This document shows, piece by piece, positions 1-5,731 of a DNA stretch of 35,378 nt. A model generated the notes under the pieces. The model made no database searches and was not told the origin of the DNA. It worked only from the letters and a program-made list of their open reading frames with translations. The DNA comes from Chryseobacterium sp. (lineage in GTDB: Bacteria > Bacteroidota > Bacteroidia > Flavobacteriales > Weeksellaceae): the NCBI GenBank assembly GCA_027492795.1, contig JAPUEB010000043.1, positions 1 to 35,378 on the forward strand, given 5' to 3'. Each line of letters opens with the position of its first letter. Position 1 is the stretch's first letter. Made by a program: the position numbers and the translations under genes.

Positions 1-694
1 TTTAGCTATTTTTTTAGTTAATTTAGACTGTTGTATATGCATAATTGGTATTATAGTGTATTTTCACCGTTTGCTGAAAATTCCCACCCAAAGCATTTTC
101 TTTCCACCCTCCATACCGCTGTCTTTGCAGCCGCTGTTACAGGCAGTGCTTCAGGTGAAAATTATCGCAAGTTGACAATTTGGGAAAGCACCATTTTTCT
201 GCGACATGTTTACCCCGTTTTGCCAATGCTTTTCCAAGTGGCATTAGCCATAGCCGTCATTCACTTTACGGATTCTGAAGAACCGTTTTTCTCTGCCGTC
301 TATTCGCTACTGCCACCGCGCACAGTCATATGTCTTTGTTCCAATTATTCACAAAGCCATATCACTGTTTTTTCCATTTCTTTCCAGCAATTTGAATGCA
401 GTTATCAAATCGACTTTTCAGCCAAAATCGAAGTTTCTTCAGTTCATATTCCGAAGGTTCGAGATAAGAAAAAAAAAAAAGAAAGTAAAGTTCTGTCGTC
501 AGGAAAATGCGCTGCAATATCAAGCCCTAAAGGGTTTTTTGCAAAAACTATTTCCGTTAAAAAATATACGGCAATACTTTTTGCAAAAAAATATTGCATC
601 GCATTTTCCTTCCACGAGGGTGGAGCACTTTCTTTTTTTCTTTTTTTTTCTTTTGAAAATTTTCTGCGGAGCAAAATTTTTTTAAACCAAAATT
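1..694. other. Gene-poor left edge, no gene recognised
   Basis: No protein family was recognised on either strand here. A plus-strand reading frame stays open from 31 to 744, but its translation is rich in Ser, Phe and Lys runs, its second half runs through a palindromic repeat and homopolymer tracts, and it overlaps the better-supported DUF6943-like gene. The base composition from about 60 to 400 is less AT-rich than the stretch 460-690, so degraded coding DNA is possible. The region probably belongs to the same accessory element as the genes to its right. Confidence 0.5.
466..655. repeat. Long palindromic repeat with 19-bp core arms
   Basis: The core arms lie at 502-520 and 591-609 and are inverted copies with one mismatch in 19 bp (GGAAAATGCG, then C or A, then TGCAATAT). 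Outside the core, an A-rich tract at about 467-490 (AAGAAA...GAAAGT) is mirrored by a T-rich tract at about 628-655, so the symmetry spans about 190 bp. Inside lie a small CCCT-AA-AGGG hairpin followed by T6 and two copies of TTTTTGCAAAAA. There is no coding capacity for a transposase. A MITE-like or other structured element is possible; no target-site duplication was identified. Confidence 0.55.
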
Positions 695-1120
695 ATGCTT
701 ACACACAAAGTACGGACTTACTCAGTCCACCAACCCGCGCCTGAAATGGCATTGTACATCCTTTCAAGAGGAAGAAACGCAGGAAAACCGATGTTTGAAC
801 CCTGCCCAAACTGCCACATTATTTATGTTCGCAGTACGGATGAACTGGAACGCTACTACTGGACGTTTTATGCATTCTGGAAACAAGGTTTTTTTCATCC
901 GCACCTTTGCGGAAGCGTAATCGAAATGCTCCGCCTTTGCGACCTGAAAACACTGATGTGAAACTTTATCCAACCGGCTTTTGAAAAATCCTGCAAAACG
1001 CCCGAAATGGTGAATAAAATCAAAGCCACTTGGGAATTGGAGCAGAAGATGCAGGAACAGGCAAAGGCACTGCAGGAGCTCCGCCACTCGTTAGTACGCC
1101 GTTACTACCTTTCCGTTTAA
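695..1120 (+). pseudogene. DUF6943-like protein gene with an in-frame TGA stop
   Basis: The frame starting at ATG 695 encodes 88 residues (MLTHKVRTYS..., with PCPNCHIIYV and a Trp/Tyr-rich middle), then a TGA at 959-961, then 52 more sense codons in the same frame to TAA at 1118-1120. The second part is a plausible helical tail (WELEQKMQEQAKALQELRHS). The combined length of about 141 residues and the pattern of short-sheet N-terminus, CPNC, and coiled tail fit my memory of the DUF6943 family, common in Bacteroidetes accessory clusters; its function is unknown. A single point change or a base-call error explains the stop most simply. Two terminators follow. The family assignment is from pattern recognition only. 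Confidence 0.6.
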
Positions 1121-1127
1121 TTTCTAA

Positions 1128-1152
1128 AAACTTCCTTCGGGAAGTTTTTTTT
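1128..1152 (+). terminator. UUCG-loop intrinsic terminator after DUF6943-like gene
   Basis: An 8-bp stem AAACTTCC/GGAAGTTT closes a TTCG tetraloop and runs into eight T residues, starting 8 bp after the TAA at 1120. This is a textbook rho-independent terminator. Confidence 0.9.
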
Positions 1153-1157
1153 AATAG

Positions 1158-1191
1158 AAAAAAGCCTTCCGAAATTTGGAAGGCCTTTTTT
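1158..1191 (-). terminator. Terminator hairpin for the leftward operon (probably bidirectional)
   Basis: The stem GCCTTCC (1164-1170)/GGAAGGC (1178-1184) has a 7-nt loop and is flanked by A6 on the left and T6 on the right. It therefore gives a U-tract in both directions and can end the leftward genes stopping at 1211 as well as back up the terminator at 1128. Confidence 0.8.
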
Positions 1192-1210
1192 GTTCCCAAG
1201 TCACCACAAC

Positions 1211-1402
1211 TTATTTAGAGAACTTATTTTTTAAAATTTTTATCAGATACTTAATCAGCAACGTTGCCAAAAAACTGGAAGCTCCACCCACCGTTCCCAA
1301 TACAAAGGTCTTGATGAGGTCTTGCTGATGGATATTGACAAAAATAGTAATTAAAGTGCCAAAAGCCGTGCTCACTTTTGTTGAGTTATCCACAAAATTC
1401 AT
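1211..1402 (-). CDS. Small membrane protein, holin-like size (63 aa)
   Basis: This 63-residue protein has one or two hydrophobic stretches (about 12-25 FGTLITIFVN and 33-57 FVLGTVGGASSFLATLLIKY) and a basic C-terminal tail (KILKNKFSK). I recognise no named family. It is the last gene of a four-gene leftward run, 5 bp after the stop of the 70-aa gene and just before a terminator. Size, membrane segments and position beside a murein-active-like DUF5675 gene are reminiscent of phage holins or of small membrane proteins of lysis cassettes, but that is inference. The ORF has a clear ATG and no overlapping competitor. Confidence 0.55.
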   Translation of the reverse strand: MNFVDNSTKVSTAFGTLITIFVNIHQQDLIKTFVLGTVGGASSFLATLLIKYLIKILKNKFSK

Positions 1403-1407
1403 TGCTT

Positions 1408-1620
1408 TTACTCACCGCCTTGCACAGCGGTTTGGCTTACAGCTCCAACAATTCCGCCTGCAACCGCTAAATATCCTGCAACTTTTACCACAATAACAGG
1501 CAGTGCGACAGGTGAACCCACCACAACAGCACTAATTGCGGTAAGCGCTAAACCAAAATTCCTTAACTTTTTAAAAAAATTCGGAGTTGGAGCGGTTAAT
1601 CTTTCTATAATCTGTTTCAT
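1408..1620 (-). CDS. Small hydrophobic protein (70 aa)
   Basis: I chose the ATG at 1620 (MKQIIERLTAPTPNFFKK...), one base after the DUF5675 stop at 1622-1624; a longer reading to 1659 would run into that gene. The protein has a short amphipathic, basic N-terminus and two hydrophobic stretches rich in Val, Ala and Gly (about 21-41 and 44-62). No family was recognised. The tight coupling to the DUF5675 gene upstream and to the 63-aa membrane protein downstream suggests translation as a unit. Holin-like or membrane-anchor function is possible but unproven. Confidence 0.6.
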   Translation of the reverse strand: MKQIIERLTAPTPNFFKKLRNFGLALTAISAVVVGSPVALPVIVVKVAGYLAVAGGIVGAVSQTAVQGGE

Positions 1621-1621
1621 T

Positions 1622-2020
1622 TTACGCTTTTTTAATGATAAGGTACAGTACAAATCCACTTTCCAGTAGAGGAAAAACTTCTTTTTTCAATTTTTCAAAT
1701 GCGATTCTTGAGTTTTTTCCTTTGCCTTCGCCTGTAATCTCCGAAACCGGAGCAATACAGCCGTTTAATTCTTTCAGGGCATCATTAGTAGGATGAATAA
1801 GGATTAAGTCCCGATTCTTTACATTCATCAACTCCAAATGCCACCCAAACTTCTTGCTGAAACGCTTTCGGATTTTATATTTTCCTTCGGGAACACAGGA
1901 AACTCTTCTTTGGTTTTCTTTCCAGGGCAATTCAATCGTTTTACATAGTTCTTGACCATTAAAGAATAAAATTCCGTTTGTTCCTTCAGTAAAATATATC
2001 CTTCTTAATACTAAATTCAT
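1622..2020 (-). CDS. DUF5675 family protein, possible murein-active enzyme
   Basis: This 132-residue protein matches what I know of DUF5675: an N-terminal beta region with CVPEGKYKI at 42-50, then ILIHPTN (His76, Asn79), then NGCI (Cys88) and a Ser near 104. The His...GC(I/V) arrangement resembles the catalytic pair of YkuD-type L,D-transpeptidases, so action on peptidoglycan is a reasonable guess; the biochemical role of DUF5675 is not known to me. No signal peptide is visible, as for many phage endolysins, which reach the wall through a partner. It lies 16 bp after the 251-aa gene and 1 bp before a small hydrophobic gene, so co-transcription is likely. Confidence 0.75.
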   Translation of the reverse strand: MNLVLRRIYFTEGTNGILFFNGQELCKTIELPWKENQRRVSCVPEGKYKIRKRFSKKFGWHLELMNVKNRDLILIHPTNDALKELNGCIAPVSEITGEGKGKNSRIAFEKLKKEVFPLLESGFVLYLIIKKA

Positions 2021-2036
2021 TGAGGAGAACTTTGTA

Positions 2037-2792
2037 TTAAGTTCCTACCACCTTCACAATCTGCAGCGCATTAAAAGCACCGTTTTTGAGTGGGTACATT
2101 TGTCCATTAACTTCCTGATAGAATTCAATACCCAAAACAAAAAATAGAGGTTGTGTGGAGTTAGGCGTAAGATTGTTTTCAAGAGTGAGTGCCGGAACTT
2201 GCACCTCATTCCAAGGCGTAATATTTCCTTCGGAAATTTTTGCATTAAAAGTTTGATTTTCAAAATCAACCTCCATTGCTCCGGAAAGAATTTTGAAATG
2301 AGTCGTTCCACCTGGAGCGGCAATAGCAATCTGCGGAACAAATTGCTGAAGGGTAACTTCTGCATCTCCGGTTACACGATCTAAAGTCACGGCAAAGGGA
2401 GCAAAAAGTGTAGTTCCCAACTTTCCGTTGATGTTGAACTCAAATCCCTGTAAAAGTTCGGCTTCGCCGTCAATCACATTTCTTTGTCCTCTCGGATTGG
2501 TTTCATCCATTTGGATAACCTTTACCATTTCCTGCGTTAATCGGCTTACCATACGGTAATCCGATGCCTTTAAAAGCAAAACTCTAATAGAATTTCGCAG
2601 AACTTTTCCTGCAATTCCAGCGCGTCCAAATTCAGATCCATTTTCACGCGTTCTTTGAAATGCCGGATCATTTTTAATTCTAGAAGCATCTACACCGCCT
2701 TTTTCTCTTGCCAAATATCCATCTTTGGATTTATAGAAGGTAACGCCGCCAATAGTGCCTTTCAGTTTGATAATACTACTTTGTCTAGCCAT
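2037..2792 (-). CDS. Bacteroidetes accessory-cluster protein of unknown function (251 aa)
   Basis: The protein starts with a basic Gly-rich stretch (IIKLKGTIGGVTFYKSKDG at about 7-25), continues with NDPAFQRTRENGSEFGRAG (41-59), a helical segment to about 95, and then a beta-rich half ending in a repeat of hydrophobic strands (LFFVLGIEFYQEVNG). Similar proteins sit beside DUF5675 genes in flavobacterial genomes as far as I recall, without known function. The N-terminal G.iGg.tfyk...R plus NP/ND...Q..R pattern faintly recalls DUF6266, also a Bacteroidetes accessory family. No signal peptide, membrane segment or catalytic motif was seen. A structural or DNA-packaging-like role is speculation. 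It is the first gene of the leftward operon. Confidence 0.7.
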   Translation of the reverse strand: MARQSSIIKLKGTIGGVTFYKSKDGYLAREKGGVDASRIKNDPAFQRTRENGSEFGRAGIAGKVLRNSIRVLLLKASDYRMVSRLTQEMVKVIQMDETNPRGQRNVIDGEAELLQGFEFNINGKLGTTLFAPFAVTLDRVTGDAEVTLQQFVPQIAIAAPGGTTHFKILSGAMEVDFENQTFNAKISEGNITPWNEVQVPALTLENNLTPNSTQPLFFVLGIEFYQEVNGQMYPLKNGAFNALQIVKVVGT

Positions 2793-2819
2793 TTTTTAAA
2801 ACTTTTAAAATTGATATTT

Positions 2820-2839
2820 AGAATGATGAGGTTCATTCT
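2820..2839 (-). promoter_or_regulatory. Inverted repeat upstream of the 251-aa gene
   Basis: AGAATGA (2820-2826) and TCATTCT (2833-2839) form a perfect 7-bp inverted repeat with 6-bp spacer, 28 bp before the ATG at 2792 and in the gap shared with the divergent HTH-like gene. A regulator-binding site is plausible; no exact TAnnTTTG box was found for the leftward operon. Confidence 0.35.
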
Positions 2840-2951
2840 CTCAAACCTTGGTGAATTCACATCACAAAATTTGAGATAATCAATCATAAAACCATTATAG
2901 TAGAGCCGTTCACAACACATTTTGCCGAAAACGAAATATTATTCCTAATGC

Positions 2952-2978
2952 TTTGAAAAAGCATTATTTATATTTTTG
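2952..2978 (+). promoter_or_regulatory. Bacteroidetes-type promoter for the 67-aa gene
   Basis: TTTG at 2952-2955 and TATTTTTG (TAnnTTTG) at 2971-2978 are separated by 15 bp, slightly shorter than the usual 17-23. The start codon at 3032 is about 53 bp downstream of the -7 box. Confidence 0.5.
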
Positions 2979-3031
2979 TGTTACGATATGCCACAACTTA
3001 CCCAAAAGTATAGATAAAGCATAGATAGAGT

Positions 3032-3235
3032 ATGAAAACAAGACCTCAACGCCTTTGCATCTACCCAAAAGATATAGCTAAAATCACAGGTAAAAGTGAG
3101 CGCTTTTCCCGTGACCTCATCCAAAGGATTCGCTTGAGGTTAGGAAAAGAAGAGCATCAATTTATTACAATAGAAGAATTCTGCAACTATGCAGGATTGC
3201 AGGAGGAAAAAGTAAAGGAATTGATAAGAGATTAA
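3032..3235 (+). CDS. Small HTH-like protein of Bacteroidetes accessory clusters (67 aa)
   Basis: The 67 residues (MKTRPQRLCIYPKDIAKITG...) are strongly basic in the first half and contain a helix-turn-helix-like segment at about 11-37 (YPKDIAKITGKSERFSRDLI), followed by a second helical unit (ITIEEFCNYAGLQEEKVKEL) that looks like another short HTH. Closely similar small proteins recur in Flavobacterium and Chryseobacterium genomes as I remember, unannotated. A DNA-binding or excisionase-like role fits its size, its divergent position beside the leftward operon, and the nearby tRNA-end fragment, but it is not shown by the sequence. It has its own recognisable promoter. Confidence 0.7.
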   Translation: MKTRPQRLCIYPKDIAKITGKSERFSRDLIQRIRLRLGKEEHQFITIEEFCNYAGLQEEKVKELIRD

Positions 3236-3344
3236 CCTATATAAAAAATGAATAAGTTTTTTGTGCAATTAAATAATTTTAATAAATTTGCATCATACGA
3301 TTTGCATCTAATTTATACAAAATAGGAGGGTTCAATCTAGGTTA

Positions 3345-3394
3345 CCTTAATTTTTACACTTCGTGAAAGTGCCTTTAATAAAGGAGAAATTAGG
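3345..3394. other. Candidate three-way-junction structure
   Basis: An outer stem CCT(T)AATTT (3345-3353)/AAATTAGG (3387-3394) encloses two adjacent perfect 5-bp hairpins: CACTT/AAGTG (3357-3371) and CCTTT/AAAGG (3372-3384). The arrangement ends 5 bp before the tRNA-like 3' end. It could be an integrase-arm or cruciform site, or an RNA 3' structure. No known RNA family was recognised. Confidence 0.4.
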
Positions 3395-3398
3395 AAAA

Positions 3399-3418
3399 TT
3401 CGAGTCCCGTCCGGATCG
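3399..3418 (+). other. tRNA 3'-end fragment, candidate attachment site (attR)
   Basis: The sequence TTCGAGT (T-loop consensus) followed by CCCGT (3' T-stem) and CCGGATCG (acceptor-like 3' strand) looks like the 3' end of a tRNA, and a terminator follows within 4 bp as it would after a tRNA gene. The 5' T-stem partner ACGGG, the anticodon arm and the D arm are absent upstream, where the sequence is AT-rich. Integration into the 3' end of a tRNA leaves such a fragment at the distal junction. The parent tRNA cannot be named from this fragment. Confidence 0.5.
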
Positions 3419-3421
3419 CGA

Positions 3422-3452
3422 AAATCTCTCAAGAAATTGGGAGATTTTTTTT
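3422..3452 (+). terminator. Intrinsic terminator after the tRNA-like fragment
   Basis: The stem AAATCTCTC (3422-3430)/GGGAGATTT (3439-3447), nine pairs with one G-T, has an 8-nt loop and a T8 run. It would originally have ended the tRNA transcript. Confidence 0.8.
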
Positions 3453-3479
3453 GTTTAAATTTGAATTGAATTTTTTTCT

Positions 3480-3866
3480 ATGAAACTCGTCCACCAAAAA
3501 CAAATCAAAATTAACGATGAACATTTAGACGAGCTCCATCACGTCAATAATGTTCAGTATGTGCATTGGATGGAGGAAATGGCGAAAGAACATTGGGATA
3601 TTCTGAAAAATTCTACCCCTTTTGCAAAAAATTTTTGGGTATTGGCGGATCATCATATTCAGTATAAGAAACAGGTCTTTAAAGATGAAATCCTTATGAT
3701 AAAAACCTATCCCGAAAATCCGGAAGGTTTGCGTCAGCCCAGAAAAGTCGAGTTTTACCGAGGCGAAGAATTGGTAGTGGATTCTAGAACCATTTGGGTT
3801 TTATTTGACCATGAAACACACAAGATAAAAAGAGTAGATGAAAACTGGCTGGATGACATTAAATAA
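3480..3866 (+). CDS. Acyl-CoA/acyl-ACP thioesterase, hotdog (4HBT) family
   Basis: This 128-residue single hotdog domain has the family signature near the N-terminus: Asp17 followed by HHVNNVQYVHWMEE (20-33), where Asp and the HVNN loop belong to the active site of 4HBT thioesterases of the YbgC/FcbC group. It would hydrolyse a fatty or aromatic acyl thioester in the cytoplasm; the substrate is not evident. The length is usual. The ATG at 3480 lies 28 bp after the terminator of the tRNA-like fragment. It converges with rsmE, whose stop is only 15 bp away. Confidence 0.88.
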   Translation: MKLVHQKQIKINDEHLDELHHVNNVQYVHWMEEMAKEHWDILKNSTPFAKNFWVLADHHIQYKKQVFKDEILMIKTYPENPEGLRQPRKVEFYRGEELVVDSRTIWVLFDHETHKIKRVDENWLDDIK

Positions 3867-3881
3867 TTTGCTGAAATTTCC

Positions 3882-4571
3882 TTACCTATTTCCATAAATC
3901 CAAGCCGCTACAAAAATTCCCGCTGTTTCCGTACGAAGCCTTTGATTTCCTAGCGAAACAGCTTTAATTCCTCTCTCAGATAGAATTTGAATTTCTTTTT
4001 CGGAAAAATCTCCTTCTGGACCAATCAGAAAAGTGATGTTTTCTAATTTTGGGAGGTTGTGCAAGTTTATTCTATCTGATTTATCGTTACAATGTGCCAC
4101 AAAAGTGTTTTCAGGCTGCAGGTTTTTTACAAAATCTGAAAATTTCGTCAAATCATGAATTGCAGGAAAGTGGAAACGCAAACTTTGTTTGGATGCTGCA
4201 ATGCTTTGTTTCCGCAGTTTTTCGATGTTGAGGTTTTTCCGTTCTGTTTTTTCGGTGTTCAATAAAGTGATTTCAGAAATGCCCATTTCCGTGGCTTTTT
4301 CCACGAAAAACTCAATACGGTCAATGTTTTTAGTCGGTGCAATTGCTATGTGGAGTTTTGGCGAAAAGTCTGGAAGAATTTCTTGGATTTCCACGTTTTT
4401 TAGTGAAACTTTTTTGCCTTCAAAAATAAGGTTTCCTTTAGCGAGATTTCCTTTTCCATCCGTTACATAAATTTCTTCGCCCTCGCGCATACGAAGCACT
4501 TTTGCGATGTGGTTCTGCTCTTCATCGTTAATTTTTACTTCGGGAAAAATGTCACCAAAAAAAAGTTTCAT
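3882..4571 (-). CDS. rsmE: 16S rRNA (uracil(1498)-N(3))-methyltransferase RsmE
   Basis: The 229 residues show the RsmE arrangement: an N-terminal PUA-like beta domain (HIAKVLRM at 21-28, VTDGKG at 36-41) and a SPOUT methyltransferase domain with KATEMGI (92-98), the knot motif IGPEGDFS (183-190) and SLGNQRLRTETA (206-217), which binds S-adenosylmethionine. It methylates U1498 of 16S rRNA in the small subunit. It lies 91 bp downstream of tsaD on the same strand; the gap contains a 20-bp tandem repeat. It may be co-transcribed with tsaD. Confidence 0.95.
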   Translation of the reverse strand: MKLFFGDIFPEVKINDEEQNHIAKVLRMREGEEIYVTDGKGNLAKGNLIFEGKKVSLKNVEIQEILPDFSPKLHIAIAPTKNIDRIEFFVEKATEMGISEITLLNTEKTERKNLNIEKLRKQSIAASKQSLRFHFPAIHDLTKFSDFVKNLQPENTFVAHCNDKSDRINLHNLPKLENITFLIGPEGDFSEKEIQILSERGIKAVSLGNQRLRTETAGIFVAAWIYGNR

Positions 4572-4588
4572 AAATAGGGTTTGAAGTT

Positions 4589-4628
4589 GTTTGAATTTGT
4601 TTGATTTGGTTTGAATTTGTTTGAAAAC
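4589..4628. repeat. 20-bp imperfect tandem repeat between tsaD and rsmE
   Basis: Units start at 4589 and 4609 and share GTTTGAATTTGTTTGA at their left ends; a partial related unit (GTTTGAAGTTG) precedes at 4579. The tract fills the 5' leader of rsmE. Related TTCAAA-rich simple repeats occur near 21150-21195. Confidence 0.6.
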
Positions 4629-4662
4629 TGTTTAAAAAATGATAACTTCTGAAAAAATCGGT

Positions 4663-5727
4663 TTATTTTTCGTCATTCAAATTTCGTAATTCGCACTTCT
4701 CAAAGTCTTCCTCCAAATCATATCTCGCTGTAGCTGAAACTGATAAGTTTGAAAATTCGCCTCGTTCATATTTCAATTGGGCTACCATTGCAATCATCGC
4801 AGCATTATCTGTTGTGTATTCAAATTTTGGGATATAAACATTCCAGCCAAGTTGTTCTGTATTGGCTTTCATGGCATTCCTTAAAGCAGAATTTGCGGAA
4901 ACTCCACCTGCAATTGCAATTTCATGAATGCCGAAATCTTTTGCTGCTTTTTCCAGTTTTTCCATTAAAATTTCTACGATGCATTTTTGTACTGAAGCGC
5001 AGAGATTATTCAAATTTTCTTTAATAAAATTTGGATTTTTTTTAAGCTCTTTTTGTACAAAATAAAGTACGGAAGTCTTTATACCACTGAAAGAATAGTT
5101 ATAAAATTCCAGTTTTGGTTTATTAAATTTATATGAATTTTCGTTGCCTTCTTTTGCTAATTTGTCAATTATTGGACCTGCAGGATAATCCAAATTGAAG
5201 ATTTTTCCAATTTTGTCAAATGCTTCACCCGCTGCATCATCGGTAGTTTTTCCGATAATTTCCATTTTAAAATAATCTTTTACAAGAACAATCATCGTGT
5301 GTCCACCGCTTACGGTAAGGCACAAAAACGGAAATTTGGGCGGCATAGGATTTGCATCTTCGATAAAGTGCGCTAAAATGTGGGCTTGAAGATGGTTTAC
5401 CTCTATTAAAGGAACATTTAAGCTCATCGAAAGAGATTTTGCAAAAGAAGTTCCCACTAATAGTGAACCCAAAAGACCTGGACCTCGCGTAAATCCTATG
5501 GCAGAAATACCATTTTGTTGTATATTTGCTTTGCTGACGGATTTTTCTACAACAGGAATTATATTTTGCTGATGCGCACGAGAAGCCAACTCTGGAACCA
5601 CACCACCATATTCGTTATGGATTTCCTGATTGGCGGCTACGTTGGAAAGGATTTTGTTTCCTTGTATGATGGCTGCAGAAGTGTCGTCGCACGACGATTC
5701 GATACCTAAAATTATTGACTCGCTCAT
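4663..5727 (-). CDS. tsaD: tRNA threonylcarbamoyladenosine (t6A) transferase subunit TsaD
   Basis: This 354-residue ASKHA-fold protein has the TsaD landmarks: MSESIILGIESSCDDTS at the start, the metal-ligand pair NHLQAH (His112, His116), SGGHT at 140-144, DDAAGEAFDK, and IAGGVSANSALR near the C-terminus. TsaD transfers the threonylcarbamoyl group to A37 of ANN-decoding tRNAs, with TsaB and TsaE. I chose the ATG at 5727 because the family starts here; the frame stays open to 5991, but that part is antisense to tamB. The start lies 4 bp from the divergent tamB start. Confidence 0.96.
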   Translation of the reverse strand: MSESIILGIESSCDDTSAAIIQGNKILSNVAANQEIHNEYGGVVPELASRAHQQNIIPVVEKSVSKANIQQNGISAIGFTRGPGLLGSLLVGTSFAKSLSMSLNVPLIEVNHLQAHILAHFIEDANPMPPKFPFLCLTVSGGHTMIVLVKDYFKMEIIGKTTDDAAGEAFDKIGKIFNLDYPAGPIIDKLAKEGNENSYKFNKPKLEFYNYSFSGIKTSVLYFVQKELKKNPNFIKENLNNLCASVQKCIVEILMEKLEKAAKDFGIHEIAIAGGVSANSALRNAMKANTEQLGWNVYIPKFEYTTDNAAMIAMVAQLKYERGEFSNLSVSATARYDLEEDFEKCELRNLNDEK

Positions 5728-5731
5728 TACA

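Noticed and set aside
31-744. 237-aa plus-strand open frame
   Set aside because: No family resemblance, passes through a palindrome and homopolymer tracts, and overlaps the DUF6943-like gene in another frame.
1030-1218. 62-aa plus-strand open frame
   Set aside because: It overlaps the tail of the DUF6943-like frame and runs through two terminator hairpins.
3325-3345. Second T-arm-like sequence (GGGTTCAATCTAGG)
   Set aside because: The loop consensus is present but the flanking stems do not pair, and no tRNA body surrounds it.
5630-5731. 34-residue N-terminal extension of the TamB-like protein
   Set aside because: It is antisense to the conserved TsaD N-terminus; MANLENNN at 5732 is a better start.
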